A DNA stretch of 64,000 nt from Pseudomonas protegens (lineage in GTDB: Bacteria > Pseudomonadota > Gammaproteobacteria > Pseudomonadales > Pseudomonadaceae), in contig NZ_CP031396.1 in the NCBI RefSeq assembly GCF_003363755.1, positions 6,480,501-6,544,500 on the forward strand, read 5' to 3'. Both the position numbers and the translations under genes were made by a program. The notes beneath the pieces were generated by a model. It was not told the origin of the DNA and did not search any database. It worked only from the letters and a program-made list of their open reading frames with translations. Positions 1-7,906 of the stretch are shown one piece after another (the stretch's first letter is position 1; each line of letters opens with the position of its first letter).

Positions 1-2
1 GC

Positions 3-518
3 ACCAGCCAGCGCCAGCAGGACCTGCTGTTTTCCCGGGTGCCGGTGCTGCGCGAAGAAGTCGCGCTGTTCGTCAACCGCCGCCAGCTGCCGCGTTTCAA
101 CCACTTGCAGGATTTGCGCGCCTATCGCGGCGGCCTGCTGTTCGGCGAGAGCTACGGCCAGGATTTCGACCGCGAGGTGGTGCAGCACGGCAACATCGAA
201 TGGGTCTCCAGCAGCCAGCAGAACTTCGGCAAGCTGATCCGCCAGCGCATCGATTTCATCCCCCATGAACGGCGCACCGGGCAGCTGTTTATCGAGCAAC
301 TGCCGGGGGCCGAGGACATAGTCGCCTTGCCCCAGGCGGTGAGCGTCGACTACCTGCGCCTGGCGGTGTCGCGCCACTCGCCCCTGGCGCCGCGCATGGC
401 CGAGATCGACGCCCGGTTGCAGCAGCAGGTGGACAGCGGCGCGGTACAGCGCTGGCTGGCGCAAAGCCAGGACGACTACCGCGCCATGCTCAAGGCGCAA
501 CGGGGAACGGCGCCATGA
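3..518 (+). CDS. Periplasmic amino-acid-type solute-binding protein, 5' end cut by window
   Basis: Only the C-terminal part (about 172 residues) is in the window; the frame is open from base 3, so the start lies upstream. The pattern fits the C-terminal lobe of family-3 solute-binding proteins (SBP_bac_3), which bind polar amino acids in the periplasm. The last bases overlap the next gene by an ATGA, so the two are translationally coupled. I infer that this protein presents a ligand, possibly arginine, to the membrane kinase encoded next rather than to an ABC transporter, because no ABC permease or ATPase gene is nearby. The ligand is not visible from sequence. Confidence 0.7.
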   Translation, partial: TSQRQQDLLFSRVPVLREEVALFVNRRQLPRFNHLQDLRAYRGGLLFGESYGQDFDREVVQHGNIEWVSSSQQNFGKLIRQRIDFIPHERRTGQLFIEQLPGAEDIVALPQAVSVDYLRLAVSRHSPLAPRMAEIDARLQQQVDSGAVQRWLAQSQDDYRAMLKAQRGTAP

Positions 519-2770
519 TCCCCCTGCGTTCCGCCGGCCTGTTGCGCCGCCTGCTGCTGTTTATTTTGCTGTTCAGCCTGTGCTTCACCGTGCTCGCCAG
601 CAGCGTGCAGCTGTACTTCGAATACCGCCGGGAAATGCGGGAGATCGACAGCCGCATGGAGCTGATCCGCGCCGGTTACCTGGGCAGCCTGGAACGCAAC
701 CTGTGGGACCTCAACCAGGAGCAACTGACCGTGCAGTTGCAGGGGCTGGTGGACTTTTCCGACGTGGCCCGGGTGCACCTGATCAGCAACGATTTCGACT
801 TGCAGCAGGGCAGCGCCGAGCTGATCGGGCCGTTACGGGTGGAGCGTTTTCCCTTGAGCTATCAACCGCCGTCCGGGCCCTTGCGCCAGCTCGGCGAATT
901 GCAGGTCAGCACCGACCTGGGGGCGGTGTACCGGCGCCTGTACGCCACCGGGCTGGCCAGCCTGTTGTGGATGAGCGTGTTTCTCTGCGGGCTGGCGGTG
1001 GCCTTGTCCGGGCTGTTCTACCGGCTGGTGACCCGGCACCTGCAAGTGATGGCCGACTTCGCCCGGCGCGTGGCGGCCGGCGAACTGCACGAGCCCCTGC
1101 ACCTGGACAAGCGCCAGCGCCCCGGCGGCGACGAGATCGACACCGTGGCCCGGGCCCTGGACGACATGCGCCGGGCGGTGCTCGACGATGTGCAGCGCCG
1201 CGAAGCCGACCGCCTGGCCTTGCAGGACAAGCGCGACGAACTGCAGAAAATGGTCCAGCGCCGCACCGCCAGCCTGATGCACGCCAAGGACGAGGCCGAA
1301 GCCGCGAACCTGGCCAAGTCGCGCTTTCTGGCGACCATGAGCCATGAACTGCGCACCCCGTTGAACGGCATCCTCGGCATGGCCGAACTGCTGCGCCAGG
1401 CGCCTTTGGATCAGCAGGACCGCCAGCGCTTGCAGGCCTTGCATCAAGCCGGGGAGGGCTTGCTGAGCATCCTCAACCAAGTGCTGTCCTTTGCCCGCCT
1501 GGAAGAGGGCGAAAGCCGCCCGGAAGTGCGGGACTTCTCCCTGCGTCAGTTGCTGGAAGAAGTCACCACCTTGTTGCAGCCTCGGGCCGAGGCCAACCGC
1601 ACCCGTTTGGAATTGCACATCGATGAGCAACTGGCGCCGCGTCAGCAGGGCGCCGAGCAGTACCTGCGCCAGGTGCTGAGCAACCTGCTGGCCAACGCCA
1701 TTCGTTTTACCGAAGACGGCTGGGTGCGGGTCGAGGTGCAAGTGCTGCACAGCAGCGCCGAGGGCCAGCGCCTGCGCTGCTGCGTGCGCGACAACGGCAT
1801 CGGCATTGCCGCGTCGATGCGCGAGAAGATCTTCGAGCGTTTCGTCCAGGCCAGTGACGAGGTGACCCGGCGCTATGGCGGCACCGGCCTGGGACTGGCC
1901 ATCTGCAAGCACCTGCTGCAGCAACTGGACGGGCGCATCGGTGTGGACAGCGAGCTGGGGCAGGGCAGTTGTTTCTGGTTCGAACTGGCGTTGGGCATCG
2001 GCCAGGAACCCTTGTCGGTGCCCGCGCTTGAGTTGCCGATGCAGGCTTTGAACATCCTGGTGGTGGAGGACGTGGCCCTGAATCGCGAAGTGGCCAGCGG
2101 CCTGCTTGAGCGAGACGGCCATCAGGTGTGGCTGGCGCAAGACGGCGAGACGGCCCTGGCCCTGTGCCGGCAGCAAGTCTTCGACCTGTTGCTGCTGGAT
2201 GTGCACCTGCCCGGCATCAGCGGGGTCGAGCTGTGCCGGGAAATCCGCCGCCGCCCCGGGCCCAATCGGCAGGCGCGAATCTTCGCCCTCACTGCCAGCG
2301 TGCAGCCGTCGCTGGTGCGCGGTTATCTGCAGGCCGGCATGCAGGGCATTCTCGGCAAGCCGTTGCAGCTGGCCAGCCTGCGGCAGGTGCTGGCCGGGCA
2401 GGTCCAGGTGCCGCCGACCGACACCCGGCAAGGCTTGCTCGATCAGAGCGTGCTGGACACCCATCGCAGCCTGCTGGGCGAGCAGAAATTGCAGGGTCTG
2501 CTCCAGGTCCTGGCCGATGCCCTGGATCAGCAACGGCCACGGCTGGCCGACGCCCTGGCCGCCGAAGACTGCACCGAAGTCCTGCACCTGGCCCATCGCC
2601 TGGCGGGCAGCGCCGACTCCCTGGGTTTCTGCGCCCTGGCCCGAGTGCTGCGGGAGTTGGAAAGTGCGGCAGAGCAGGCCGATCGCCCGACGTTGGCGGC
2701 CCTGGGGGCGAATTTGCAAACGTCCTGGCAGCAGTCCCGGGCCTTGCTGCAACAGCTGTTGGCGGCCTGA
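515..2770 (+). CDS. aruS: Hybrid sensor histidine kinase (HAMP-HisKA-HATPase-REC-Hpt), AruS-like
   Basis: A 751-residue tripartite sensor kinase. Membrane segments lie at about residues 12-35 and 146-168 around a short periplasmic domain, followed by HAMP. The H-box SHELRTPLNG has its phospho-His at 277. The ATPase domain shows DNGIGI and GGTGLGLAI. A receiver follows with Asp562 in LLLLDVHLPG, then an Hpt domain with His694 in HLAHRLAGS. The start ATG overlaps the stop of the upstream binding-protein gene. The permease, acyl-CoA genes and aruIH that follow match my recollection of the P. aeruginosa arginine-transaminase locus, whose sensor is AruS; the symbol rests on that synteny. No cognate response regulator is in the window; it may lie further upstream. 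Confidence 0.75.
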   Translation: MIPLRSAGLLRRLLLFILLFSLCFTVLASSVQLYFEYRREMREIDSRMELIRAGYLGSLERNLWDLNQEQLTVQLQGLVDFSDVARVHLISNDFDLQQGSAELIGPLRVERFPLSYQPPSGPLRQLGELQVSTDLGAVYRRLYATGLASLLWMSVFLCGLAVALSGLFYRLVTRHLQVMADFARRVAAGELHEPLHLDKRQRPGGDEIDTVARALDDMRRAVLDDVQRREADRLALQDKRDELQKMVQRRTASLMHAKDEAEAANLAKSRFLATMSHELRTPLNGILGMAELLRQAPLDQQDRQRLQALHQAGEGLLSILNQVLSFARLEEGESRPEVRDFSLRQLLEEVTTLLQPRAEANRTRLELHIDEQLAPRQQGAEQYLRQVLSNLLANAIRFTEDGWVRVEVQVLHSSAEGQRLRCCVRDNGIGIAASMREKIFERFVQASDEVTRRYGGTGLGLAICKHLLQQLDGRIGVDSELGQGSCFWFELALGIGQEPLSVPALELPMQALNILVVEDVALNREVASGLLERDGHQVWLAQDGETALALCRQQVFDLLLLDVHLPGISGVELCREIRRRPGPNRQARIFALTASVQPSLVRGYLQAGMQGILGKPLQLASLRQVLAGQVQVPPTDTRQGLLDQSVLDTHRSLLGEQKLQGLLQVLADALDQQRPRLADALAAEDCTEVLHLAHRLAGSADSLGFCALARVLRELESAAEQADRPTLAALGANLQTSWQQSRALLQQLLAA

Positions 2771-2836
2771 CGTACAAAATCCTTACGACTTTTTACATCT
2801 TCGATCCTGGCGTTCAATCCGAACTTACATGGCTTT

Positions 2837-2884
2837 CCAATAATCGCTTGAGCCGCGCCCGCCGCGGTCTTCGAAGCTTATTGG
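2837..2884 (+). promoter_or_regulatory. Leader RNA hairpin covering the ribosome site of a short upstream ORF
   Basis: CCAATAA plus GCTT (2837-2849, two-base bulge) pairs with AAGC plus TTATTGG (2874-2884). An inner CCGCG/CGCGG hairpin (2853-2867) sits in the loop. The right arm ends on the first two bases of the GGAG Shine-Dalgarno at 2883-2886, so folding would restrict access to the upstream ORF. Complementarity is seen directly; a regulatory role is inferred. Confidence 0.45.
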
Positions 2885-2895
2885 AGATAATAATA

Positions 2896-2970
2896 ATGAA
2901 ACGCCTGCAAGCTGCTTCCGCCTCCCGCTGCACCCCCTCGACCCGCGCCCTGCGCCTCACTGACTGCTGA
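2896..2970 (+). CDS. 24-residue upstream ORF (putative leader peptide) before the permease
   Basis: ATG at 2896 follows a strong GGAG nine bases upstream, and TGA at 2968-2970 lies eight bases before the permease ATG. The stop region overlaps the permease's own GAGGTG ribosome site, so translation could be coupled. The peptide begins MKRLQAASAS and has four arginines, all CGC, among 24 residues, which is of interest upstream of an arginine-catabolic cluster. The Shine-Dalgarno sits at the foot of a leader hairpin. It could be a regulatory leader or chance; no family was recognised. Confidence 0.45.
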   Translation: MKRLQAASASRCTPSTRALRLTDC

Positions 2971-2978
2971 GGTGCGCC

Positions 2979-4382
2979 ATGACAACCACCACTGAACGTA
3001 AAGGCATACACCTGACGCGCTCGCTGAAGAGCCGGCACATTTTCATGCTGTCCCTGGGCGGGGTGATCGGCACCGGGCTGTTCATGGGCTCCGGGGTCAC
3101 CATCAACCAGGGCGGCCCCTGGGGGGCGATCCTCTCGTATCTGGTGGCCGGGTTCCTGATGTACCTGGTGATGGTCTGCCTCGGCGAGCTGTCGGTGCAG
3201 ATGCCGGTGTCCGGTTCGTTCCAGGCCCATGCCACCAAATACATCGGCCCGGCCACCGGCTTCATGATCGGCTGGGTCTATTGGATGAGCTGGGCCACCA
3301 CCGTGGGCCTGGAATTCACCGCCGCCGGCATGCTCATGCAGCGCTGGTTCCCCGACGTGCCGATCTGGTACTGGTCGGCGCTGTTCGTGGCCTTGCTGTT
3401 CGGCATCAACGCCCTGGCCACCCGCGCCTTTGGCGAGGCCGAATACTGGTTCGCCGGGGTCAAGGTGCTGGCGATCCTGAGCTTCATTGTGGTCGGCGCG
3501 CTGGTGATCTTCGGCGTCATCGACCTGCCCAGCGGCGCCCCGGCGCCGATGTTCGACAACCTCAAGGGCGACTCCCTGTTCCCCAACGGACTGCCGGCGG
3601 TGTTCGCGGTGATGATGACCGTGGTCTACGCCTTCCAGGGCTGCGAGATCATGGGCGTGGCCGCCGGGGAAACCGACCAGCCGGAAAAAAGCATTCCGCG
3701 TGCCGTGCGCAACGTGGTGTTTCGCGTACTGATCTTCTACGTCCTGGCGGTGATGGTGCTGGCGGCGATCATTCCCTGGCAGCAGGCCGGGCTGGTGGAA
3801 AGCCCCTTCGTCCAGGTGTTTGACATGGTGGGCATTCCCTACGCCGCCGACCTGATGAACTTCGTGATCCTCACGGCGATTCTTTCGGTGGGCAACTCCG
3901 GGTTGTATGCCTCCACGCGCATCCTCTGGGCCATGTCCAAATCCGGCATGGCGCCCAAGGCCCTGTCGCCCCTGAGCAAACAGGGGGTGCCCCTGCGGGC
4001 CCTGTTCATCACTCTGTGCTTTGCCCTGATCTCGCTGATGACCAGCTTTATCGCAGCCGACACCCTGTTCATGGTGCTGATGGCCGTGAGCGGCATGGCT
4101 GGCACTGTGACCTGGATCGTGATTGCCCTGGCCCAGTACCGCTTTCGTCGCCAGTTCCTGCGTGATGGGGGGCAACTGGAGCAACTCAAGTACCGCGCGC
4201 CGTGGTTTCCGCTGGTGCCGTTGTTGTGCATCGTGCTGTGCAGCTCGTTGTTTGTGTTTTTGGCGCTGGATGAAACCCAGCGGCCGTCGTTGTATTGGGG
4301 GTCGGGGTTTATTGCTCTGTGCTATGGCGCTTATTACCTGATGCAGCGTAAACGCCAACTGCAACCTGCCGCCGCGGTGTAG
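2979..4382 (+). CDS. APC-superfamily amino-acid permease (MmuP/LysP-like)
   Basis: A 467-residue inner-membrane permease of the amino acid-polyamine-organocation superfamily, with about twelve hydrophobic segments. The N-terminal signature LSLGGVIGTGLFMGSG is the helix-1 substrate-binding GxGxxxG-type motif. The overall pattern, including NFVILTAILSVGNSGLYAS and YRAPWFPLVP, is close to the S-methylmethionine permease MmuP of E. coli. Position between the sensor kinase and the aruIH operon makes arginine or a related guanidino compound the likely substrate, by inference. A 24-residue upstream ORF ends eight bases before this start. The TAG stop lies within a downstream REP element. Confidence 0.85.
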   Translation: MTTTTERKGIHLTRSLKSRHIFMLSLGGVIGTGLFMGSGVTINQGGPWGAILSYLVAGFLMYLVMVCLGELSVQMPVSGSFQAHATKYIGPATGFMIGWVYWMSWATTVGLEFTAAGMLMQRWFPDVPIWYWSALFVALLFGINALATRAFGEAEYWFAGVKVLAILSFIVVGALVIFGVIDLPSGAPAPMFDNLKGDSLFPNGLPAVFAVMMTVVYAFQGCEIMGVAAGETDQPEKSIPRAVRNVVFRVLIFYVLAVMVLAAIIPWQQAGLVESPFVQVFDMVGIPYAADLMNFVILTAILSVGNSGLYASTRILWAMSKSGMAPKALSPLSKQGVPLRALFITLCFALISLMTSFIAADTLFMVLMAVSGMAGTVTWIVIALAQYRFRRQFLRDGGQLEQLKYRAPWFPLVPLLCIVLCSSLFVFLALDETQRPSLYWGSGFIALCYGAYYLMQRKRQLQPAAAV

Positions 4383-4402
4383 GAGCCGGCTTGCCGGCGA
4401 AG
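4380..4402 (+). repeat. REP element, type A (GTAG-GAGCCGG)
   Basis: The sequence taggagccggcttgccggcg is the common Pseudomonas REP core, a short palindrome beginning with GTAG. Its TAG is the stop codon of the permease. Further copies lie near 6568, 6627, 37186 and 37232. Confidence 0.75.
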
Positions 4403-4471
4403 GGGGGGCGGGAGACATGCAGCGCCTGGGTGGGCGCCTTCGTTGGCCTTTGCGGCTAGAGAGGCGGGGTA

Positions 4472-4642
4472 TATATCCATTCCTGCGGGTGTGGCCGTTG
4501 GTGGTTTTGCTTTTATGGCGGGGAGTGGGGGGCATATCCGTTGCTGCGGTTATGGCTGCTTAGGGTTTCGCTCTTACAGCGGTGGGCTGTGTACATATCC
4601 GTTGCTGCGGTTACGGCTGCTTATGGTTTCGCCCTTACGGCG
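4472..4642 (+). repeat. Three tandem ~48-bp ATATCCGTTGCTGCGG repeats (left arm)
   Basis: Three imperfect copies start with atatcc at 4472, 4534 and 4595, period about 61 bp. Each runs atatccgttgctgcggt, then ggctgctta, then a gtttcgc-cttac-gcg end. Two copies occur in inverted orientation at 5309-5417. Confidence 0.8.
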
Positions 4643-4893
4643 AGTCCCTTTTTTTCAAACGCCAAAAAAAGGAACCAAAAAACGCTTGCCCCTCCATGGG
4701 CCCCTCGCTAGGGCTCGGGGTTCCCTCGCTTCGGCATTGCTCCGGGGGCCCGCCGCCAACCGGCCATCCATGGCCGGGTGGCGGCTAGCTCGGCATCCAT
4801 GCCGAGCTGCCCCCTACGCAACGCCTGCGCTCGGCCGGCTGGGAAGGGGCCTGAAGATCAAAAGCCAAAGCCAAGGTGCGCAGGCTGGTTCCT

Positions 4894-4920
4894 TGTAGCC
4901 GCTGCCGAAGGCTGCGAACG
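4894..4920 (+). repeat. REP element, type B (TGTAGCCGCTGCC), forward
   Basis: tgtagccgctgccgaaggct begins with the GTAG tetranucleotide typical of REPs. It pairs with an inverted copy at 5003-5025 to form a REPIN-like doublet at the centre of the nested repeat. Confidence 0.75.
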
Positions 4921-5002
4921 AGCGCTCGCGCTCGCAAAACCAGGCGGCGCGATAGGTCAGGAATATCGGGGAGGCAGGTTTAGCGTCTCCTGCGGAGCCG
5001 GT

Positions 5003-5025
5003 CGCAGCCTTCGGCAGCGGCTACA
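5003..5025 (-). repeat. REP element, type B, inverted partner
   Basis: cgcagccttcggcagcggct followed by aca is the reverse complement of the type B element at 4894-4920. The two are separated by about 80 bp of non-coding DNA. Confidence 0.75.
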
Positions 5026-5308
5026 TGTAACGCGAACGGCAATGAAACAGGCCGGCCGGCAGGCCGCCGTCAGATTTTGATCTTGCTTTTGATTTTGATC
5101 TGAACGCCCCGTTAACCACGATGGCCGAACGCAGGCATTGAGCCGTGGGTAACCCGGCAGGGATGCCGGGTTAGCCGCCACCCGGCCATGGATGGCCGGT
5201 GGCGGCGGCCCACGGATCAATGCCGGAGTGAGGGCATGCCGAGCCTAGGCGAGGCACCGAGTGGAGGGGCAGAGCGTTTTGCTTACTTTTGCGCTCTTCA
5301 AAAGTGAG

Positions 5309-5417
5309 CCGCTGTAAGAGCGGAACCGTAAGCGGCCGCACCCGCAGGAACGGATATGTACCCAACCCCCGCTGTAAAAGCGAAACCATAAGCCGTCGCA
5401 CCCGCAGCAACGGATAT
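5309..5417 (-). repeat. Two tandem ATATCC repeats, inverted (right arm)
   Basis: Two copies, 5309-5357 and 5369-5417, run ccgctgtaa-agcg-aacc-taagc to cggatat. They are the reverse complement of the units at 4472-4642. The period of about 60 bp matches the left arm. Confidence 0.8.
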
Positions 5418-5466
5418 GCCCACCAATCAGACCGCACCCTCAGGTTTACGGCCGCCACCCACCCGA

Positions 5467-5489
5467 GCGGGAGCAAGCTCCCTCACCAC
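5467..5489 (-). repeat. Single REP element, type C (GGGAGCAAGCTCCC)
   Basis: gcgggagcaagctccctcac is the palindromic core of a third REP type. An inverted pair of the same type lies at 28414-28434 and 28524-28546. Confidence 0.6.
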
Positions 5490-5716
5490 AAAAACCTCCC
5501 CCAACCCCCCTTTTGTCGAGGCTTGTTCGAAGTTGTAACAACCCCCACGCATCAACCCCCAAAATCCAGATTTTTACCTAATAAAAACAAAGGGATATCT
5601 CAATAAATCGACCCAAAAGCCCCCCCAGCCCCCCCAATTGCCGCCTTGTTGAACACTCGTTTAGTATCACCCTCAAGCCACCCCCTCACGCCAACCACAA
5701 TAATTCGAGGACGCCC

Positions 5717-6508
5717 ATGACCCTTTCATCGTCGCTGCTCAGCCGGATCGAAGCCGGCGTAGCCTGGATCACCCTCAACCGCCCGGCGCAACGCAACGCC
5801 CTGGACATCCCCAGTCTCCAGGCGCTGCACCGCCTGCTGGACACCTGCAACAGCGACCCCAGCGTCCGAGCCGTGGTACTCACCGGCAGCGGCCGCAGTT
5901 TCTGCGCCGGGGCCGATCTGGCGGAGTGGGCCGAAGCCGAAGCCCGCGGCGCCCTGGAAAGCTACGGCTGGACCGAAACCGCCCACGCCTTGATGACCCG
6001 CCTGCACAGCCTGGACAAACCCACCATCGCCGCCATCAACGGCACTGCGGTGGGCGCGGGCATGGACTTGAGTCTGTGCTGCGATCTGCGGGTGGCGGCG
6101 CAGTCGGCGCGGTTCAAGGCCGGCTACACCAGCATGGCCTACTCGCCGGACGCCGGGGCCAGTTGGCACTTGCCGCGCCTGATCGGCAGTGAACAGGCCA
6201 AGCGCCTGCTGTTTCTCGATGAGTTGTGGAGCGCCGAACGGGCCCTGGCCGCCGGGTTGGTGGGTGAGGTGTGCGCCGACGAGCAACTGATCGGCAACGT
6301 CGGCGAGTTGGCGGCGCGCTTGGCGGCGGGCCCGACCTTTGCCTTTGCCCAGACCAAGAAGCTGATCCGCCAGGGCGCCGAGCGCGGCTTGCCGCAGCAG
6401 TTGGCGGCCGAGCTGGCCGCCGGCCTGCTGTGTGGGCGCAGTGCCGATGGCGCCGAAGCCCTGCGCGCCGCCACGGAAAAACGCCCGCCACGTTTCCAGG
6501 GCATGTAG
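5717..6508 (+). CDS. Enoyl-CoA hydratase/isomerase family protein
   Basis: A 263-residue crotonase-fold enzyme. The oxyanion-hole segments GRSFCAGADL (near residue 60) and AAINGTAVGAGMDLSLCCDLR (near 105-125) are clear. The first catalytic Glu of classical hydratases is replaced in FKAGYTSMAYSPDAG; the Asp of PDAG corresponds to the position used by PaaG-type isomerases, so isomerase-like chemistry is possible. It is first of six plus-strand genes with acyl-CoA dehydrogenase, acyl-CoA synthetase, AruI, AruH and a quinone reductase, matching the P. aeruginosa order as I recall it. The TAG stop lies at the edge of a REP-like sequence. Confidence 0.85.
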   Translation: MTLSSSLLSRIEAGVAWITLNRPAQRNALDIPSLQALHRLLDTCNSDPSVRAVVLTGSGRSFCAGADLAEWAEAEARGALESYGWTETAHALMTRLHSLDKPTIAAINGTAVGAGMDLSLCCDLRVAAQSARFKAGYTSMAYSPDAGASWHLPRLIGSEQAKRLLFLDELWSAERALAAGLVGEVCADEQLIGNVGELAARLAAGPTFAFAQTKKLIRQGAERGLPQQLAAELAAGLLCGRSADGAEALRAATEKRPPRFQGM

Positions 6509-6567
6509 GAGCGGCCGGGCGGCGCTCCGTTTGCCGGCGAAAGGGCCCCTGGGCCATGCGCCCATTT

Positions 6568-6650
6568 TGTAGGAGCCGGCTTGCCGGCGAAGGCGCCCGC
6601 AAGAACAGCGCCTTATTCAAGGGCCTCTTCGCCAGCAGGCCGGCTCCTGC
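6568..6650. repeat. REP doublet, type A (REPIN-like)
   Basis: Forward gtaggagccggcttgccggc (6568-6592) faces inverted gccagcaggccggctcctgc (within 6627-6650) across about 35 bp. A degenerate third copy begins at the stop codon of the preceding gene (6506). The gap before the next gene holds nothing else. Confidence 0.75.
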
Positions 6651-6724
6651 GGGAAGGTTTTTTCGGCAGGCCGTCCTGCCCGATCACTGTTTTTTTGCAC
6701 CGTCACTCACTCACAGGTAGCGCC

Positions 6725-7885
6725 ATGAATTTCCAACTCAGCCAAGAACAAGAAATGCTGGTGGACGCGGTTCGCAGTTTTGTCAGCAAGGAGTTGCTGC
6801 CCCACGAAGAGGCGGTGGACCGCGCCGATGAGGTCAGCGCCGACCTCGCCGGTGAGATCCGCAGCAAGGCCATCGCCGCCGGTTTCTATGCTTTCAACAT
6901 GCCGGAGGAGGTGGGCGGCGGTGGCCTGGATTACCTGTCCCAGGCGCTGATCGAGCGCGAGCTGGCCAAGTGTTCCTGGGCCTTGCATGTGTTCGTTGCC
7001 CGGCCTTCGAAAATCCTCATGGCCTGTACCGGCTCGCAGATCGGCGACTACCTGCTGCCCTGCGTGCAGGGGCGCAAGGTTGACTGCTTTGCGCTGACCG
7101 AGCCCGGCGCCGGTTCCGATGCCAATGCGATCAAGACCCGCGCCGTGCGTGACGCTGGCGACTTCGTGCTCAACGGCAGCAAGCACTTCATCAGCCACGC
7201 CGGGCATGCGGATTTCGCCATTGTCTTTGCGGTCACCGGCACCTATGAGCACAACGGCCGCCAGCGCAACGCGGTGACCGCGTTCCTGGTGGATCGCGAC
7301 ACCCCGGGCCTGACCATCCGCCGTGGCCCCAAGTGCGTGAGCAACCGGGGCTACCACACCTTCGAGATGTTCTTCGACGACTGCCGGGTGCCGGCCAACA
7401 AGGTGCTGGGGGAGGTGGGCAAGGGCTGGGACGTGGCCAACGCCTGGCTCACTGCCGGGCGGGTGATGGTGGCGGCCAACTGCGTCGGGCAGGCCCAGCG
7501 CGCCCTGGATGCCTCCCTGCAATGGGCGGCGGATCGCAAGCAGTTCGGCCAGGCCATCGGCAGTTACCAGGGGGTGTCGTTCAAGCTGGCGGACATGGCC
7601 ACGCAGATCCGCGCCGCTGAGCTGCTGACCCTGCACACCGCGTGGAAGATGGACCAGGGCATCATGACCGACGGCGAGGCCGGGATGGCCAAGCTGTTCG
7701 CCAGTGAAGTGCTGGGCCGGGTGGCCGACGAGGCGGTGCAGATCTACGGCGGCATGGGTTTGATGGACGAAGGTCCGGTGGAACGCATCTGGCGCAACGC
7801 GCGGATCGAGCGGATCTGGGAAGGCACGTCGGAGATCCAGCGCCACATCATTTCCCGTGAACTGCTGCGGCCGCTGATGCGCTGA
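6725..7885 (+). CDS. Acyl-CoA dehydrogenase
   Basis: A 386-residue FAD-dependent acyl-CoA dehydrogenase. The start MNFQLSQEQEMLVDAV is typical of the family; the open frame extends upstream into REP sequence, which is not coding. Signatures seen are FALTEPGAGSDA, the FAD-contact segment DRKQFGQAIGSYQG, and YGGMGLMDEGPVERIWRNAR with WEGTSEIQR near the C-terminus. A Glu in the DEGP segment may be the catalytic base. It oxidises an acyl-CoA to the enoyl-CoA and passes electrons to ETF. Operon partners suggest a CoA ester from arginine catabolism, but the substrate is unproven. Confidence 0.9.
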   Translation: MNFQLSQEQEMLVDAVRSFVSKELLPHEEAVDRADEVSADLAGEIRSKAIAAGFYAFNMPEEVGGGGLDYLSQALIERELAKCSWALHVFVARPSKILMACTGSQIGDYLLPCVQGRKVDCFALTEPGAGSDANAIKTRAVRDAGDFVLNGSKHFISHAGHADFAIVFAVTGTYEHNGRQRNAVTAFLVDRDTPGLTIRRGPKCVSNRGYHTFEMFFDDCRVPANKVLGEVGKGWDVANAWLTAGRVMVAANCVGQAQRALDASLQWAADRKQFGQAIGSYQGVSFKLADMATQIRAAELLTLHTAWKMDQGIMTDGEAGMAKLFASEVLGRVADEAVQIYGGMGLMDEGPVERIWRNARIERIWEGTSEIQRHIISRELLRPLMR

Positions 7886-7906
7886 GCGCCCTGGAGAACT
7901 GCCGTC

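Larger units (their letters stand above)
4472..5417. repeat. Nested ~0.95-kb inverted-repeat region without genes
   Basis: The gap 4383-5716 between permease and enoyl-CoA hydratase holds no credible gene. It is organised as successive mirror-image blocks. From outside in: ATATCC tandem repeats (4472-4642 against 5309-5417); a run with caaaa/cgcttgcccctcc against ggaggggcagagcg (about 4655-4700 against 5259-5290); a block with cggccatccatggccgggtg against its counterpart at about 5180-5205; gatcaaaagc against gcttttgattttgatc (about 4855 against 5075-5100); and a type B REP pair (4894-4920 against 5003-5025) at the core. Long open frames here are repeat-derived. The end near 5460-5716 holds a single REP, C-rich DNA and the putative promoter of the next operon. 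Confidence 0.75.

Noticed and set aside
833..2752. Long minus-strand open frame of 639 codons
   Set aside because: It is antisense to the hybrid kinase, is rich in Gln/His/Gly from high-GC codon bias, and matches no family, while the plus strand shows all kinase motifs.
4443..5606. Open frames of about 100-150 codons in the repeat region
   Set aside because: They are built from repeat units and read alike in both arms; no ribosome sites or family patterns.
6581..6724. N-terminal extension of the acyl-CoA dehydrogenase
   Set aside because: The upstream start lies within a REP doublet; the conserved family start is at 6725.
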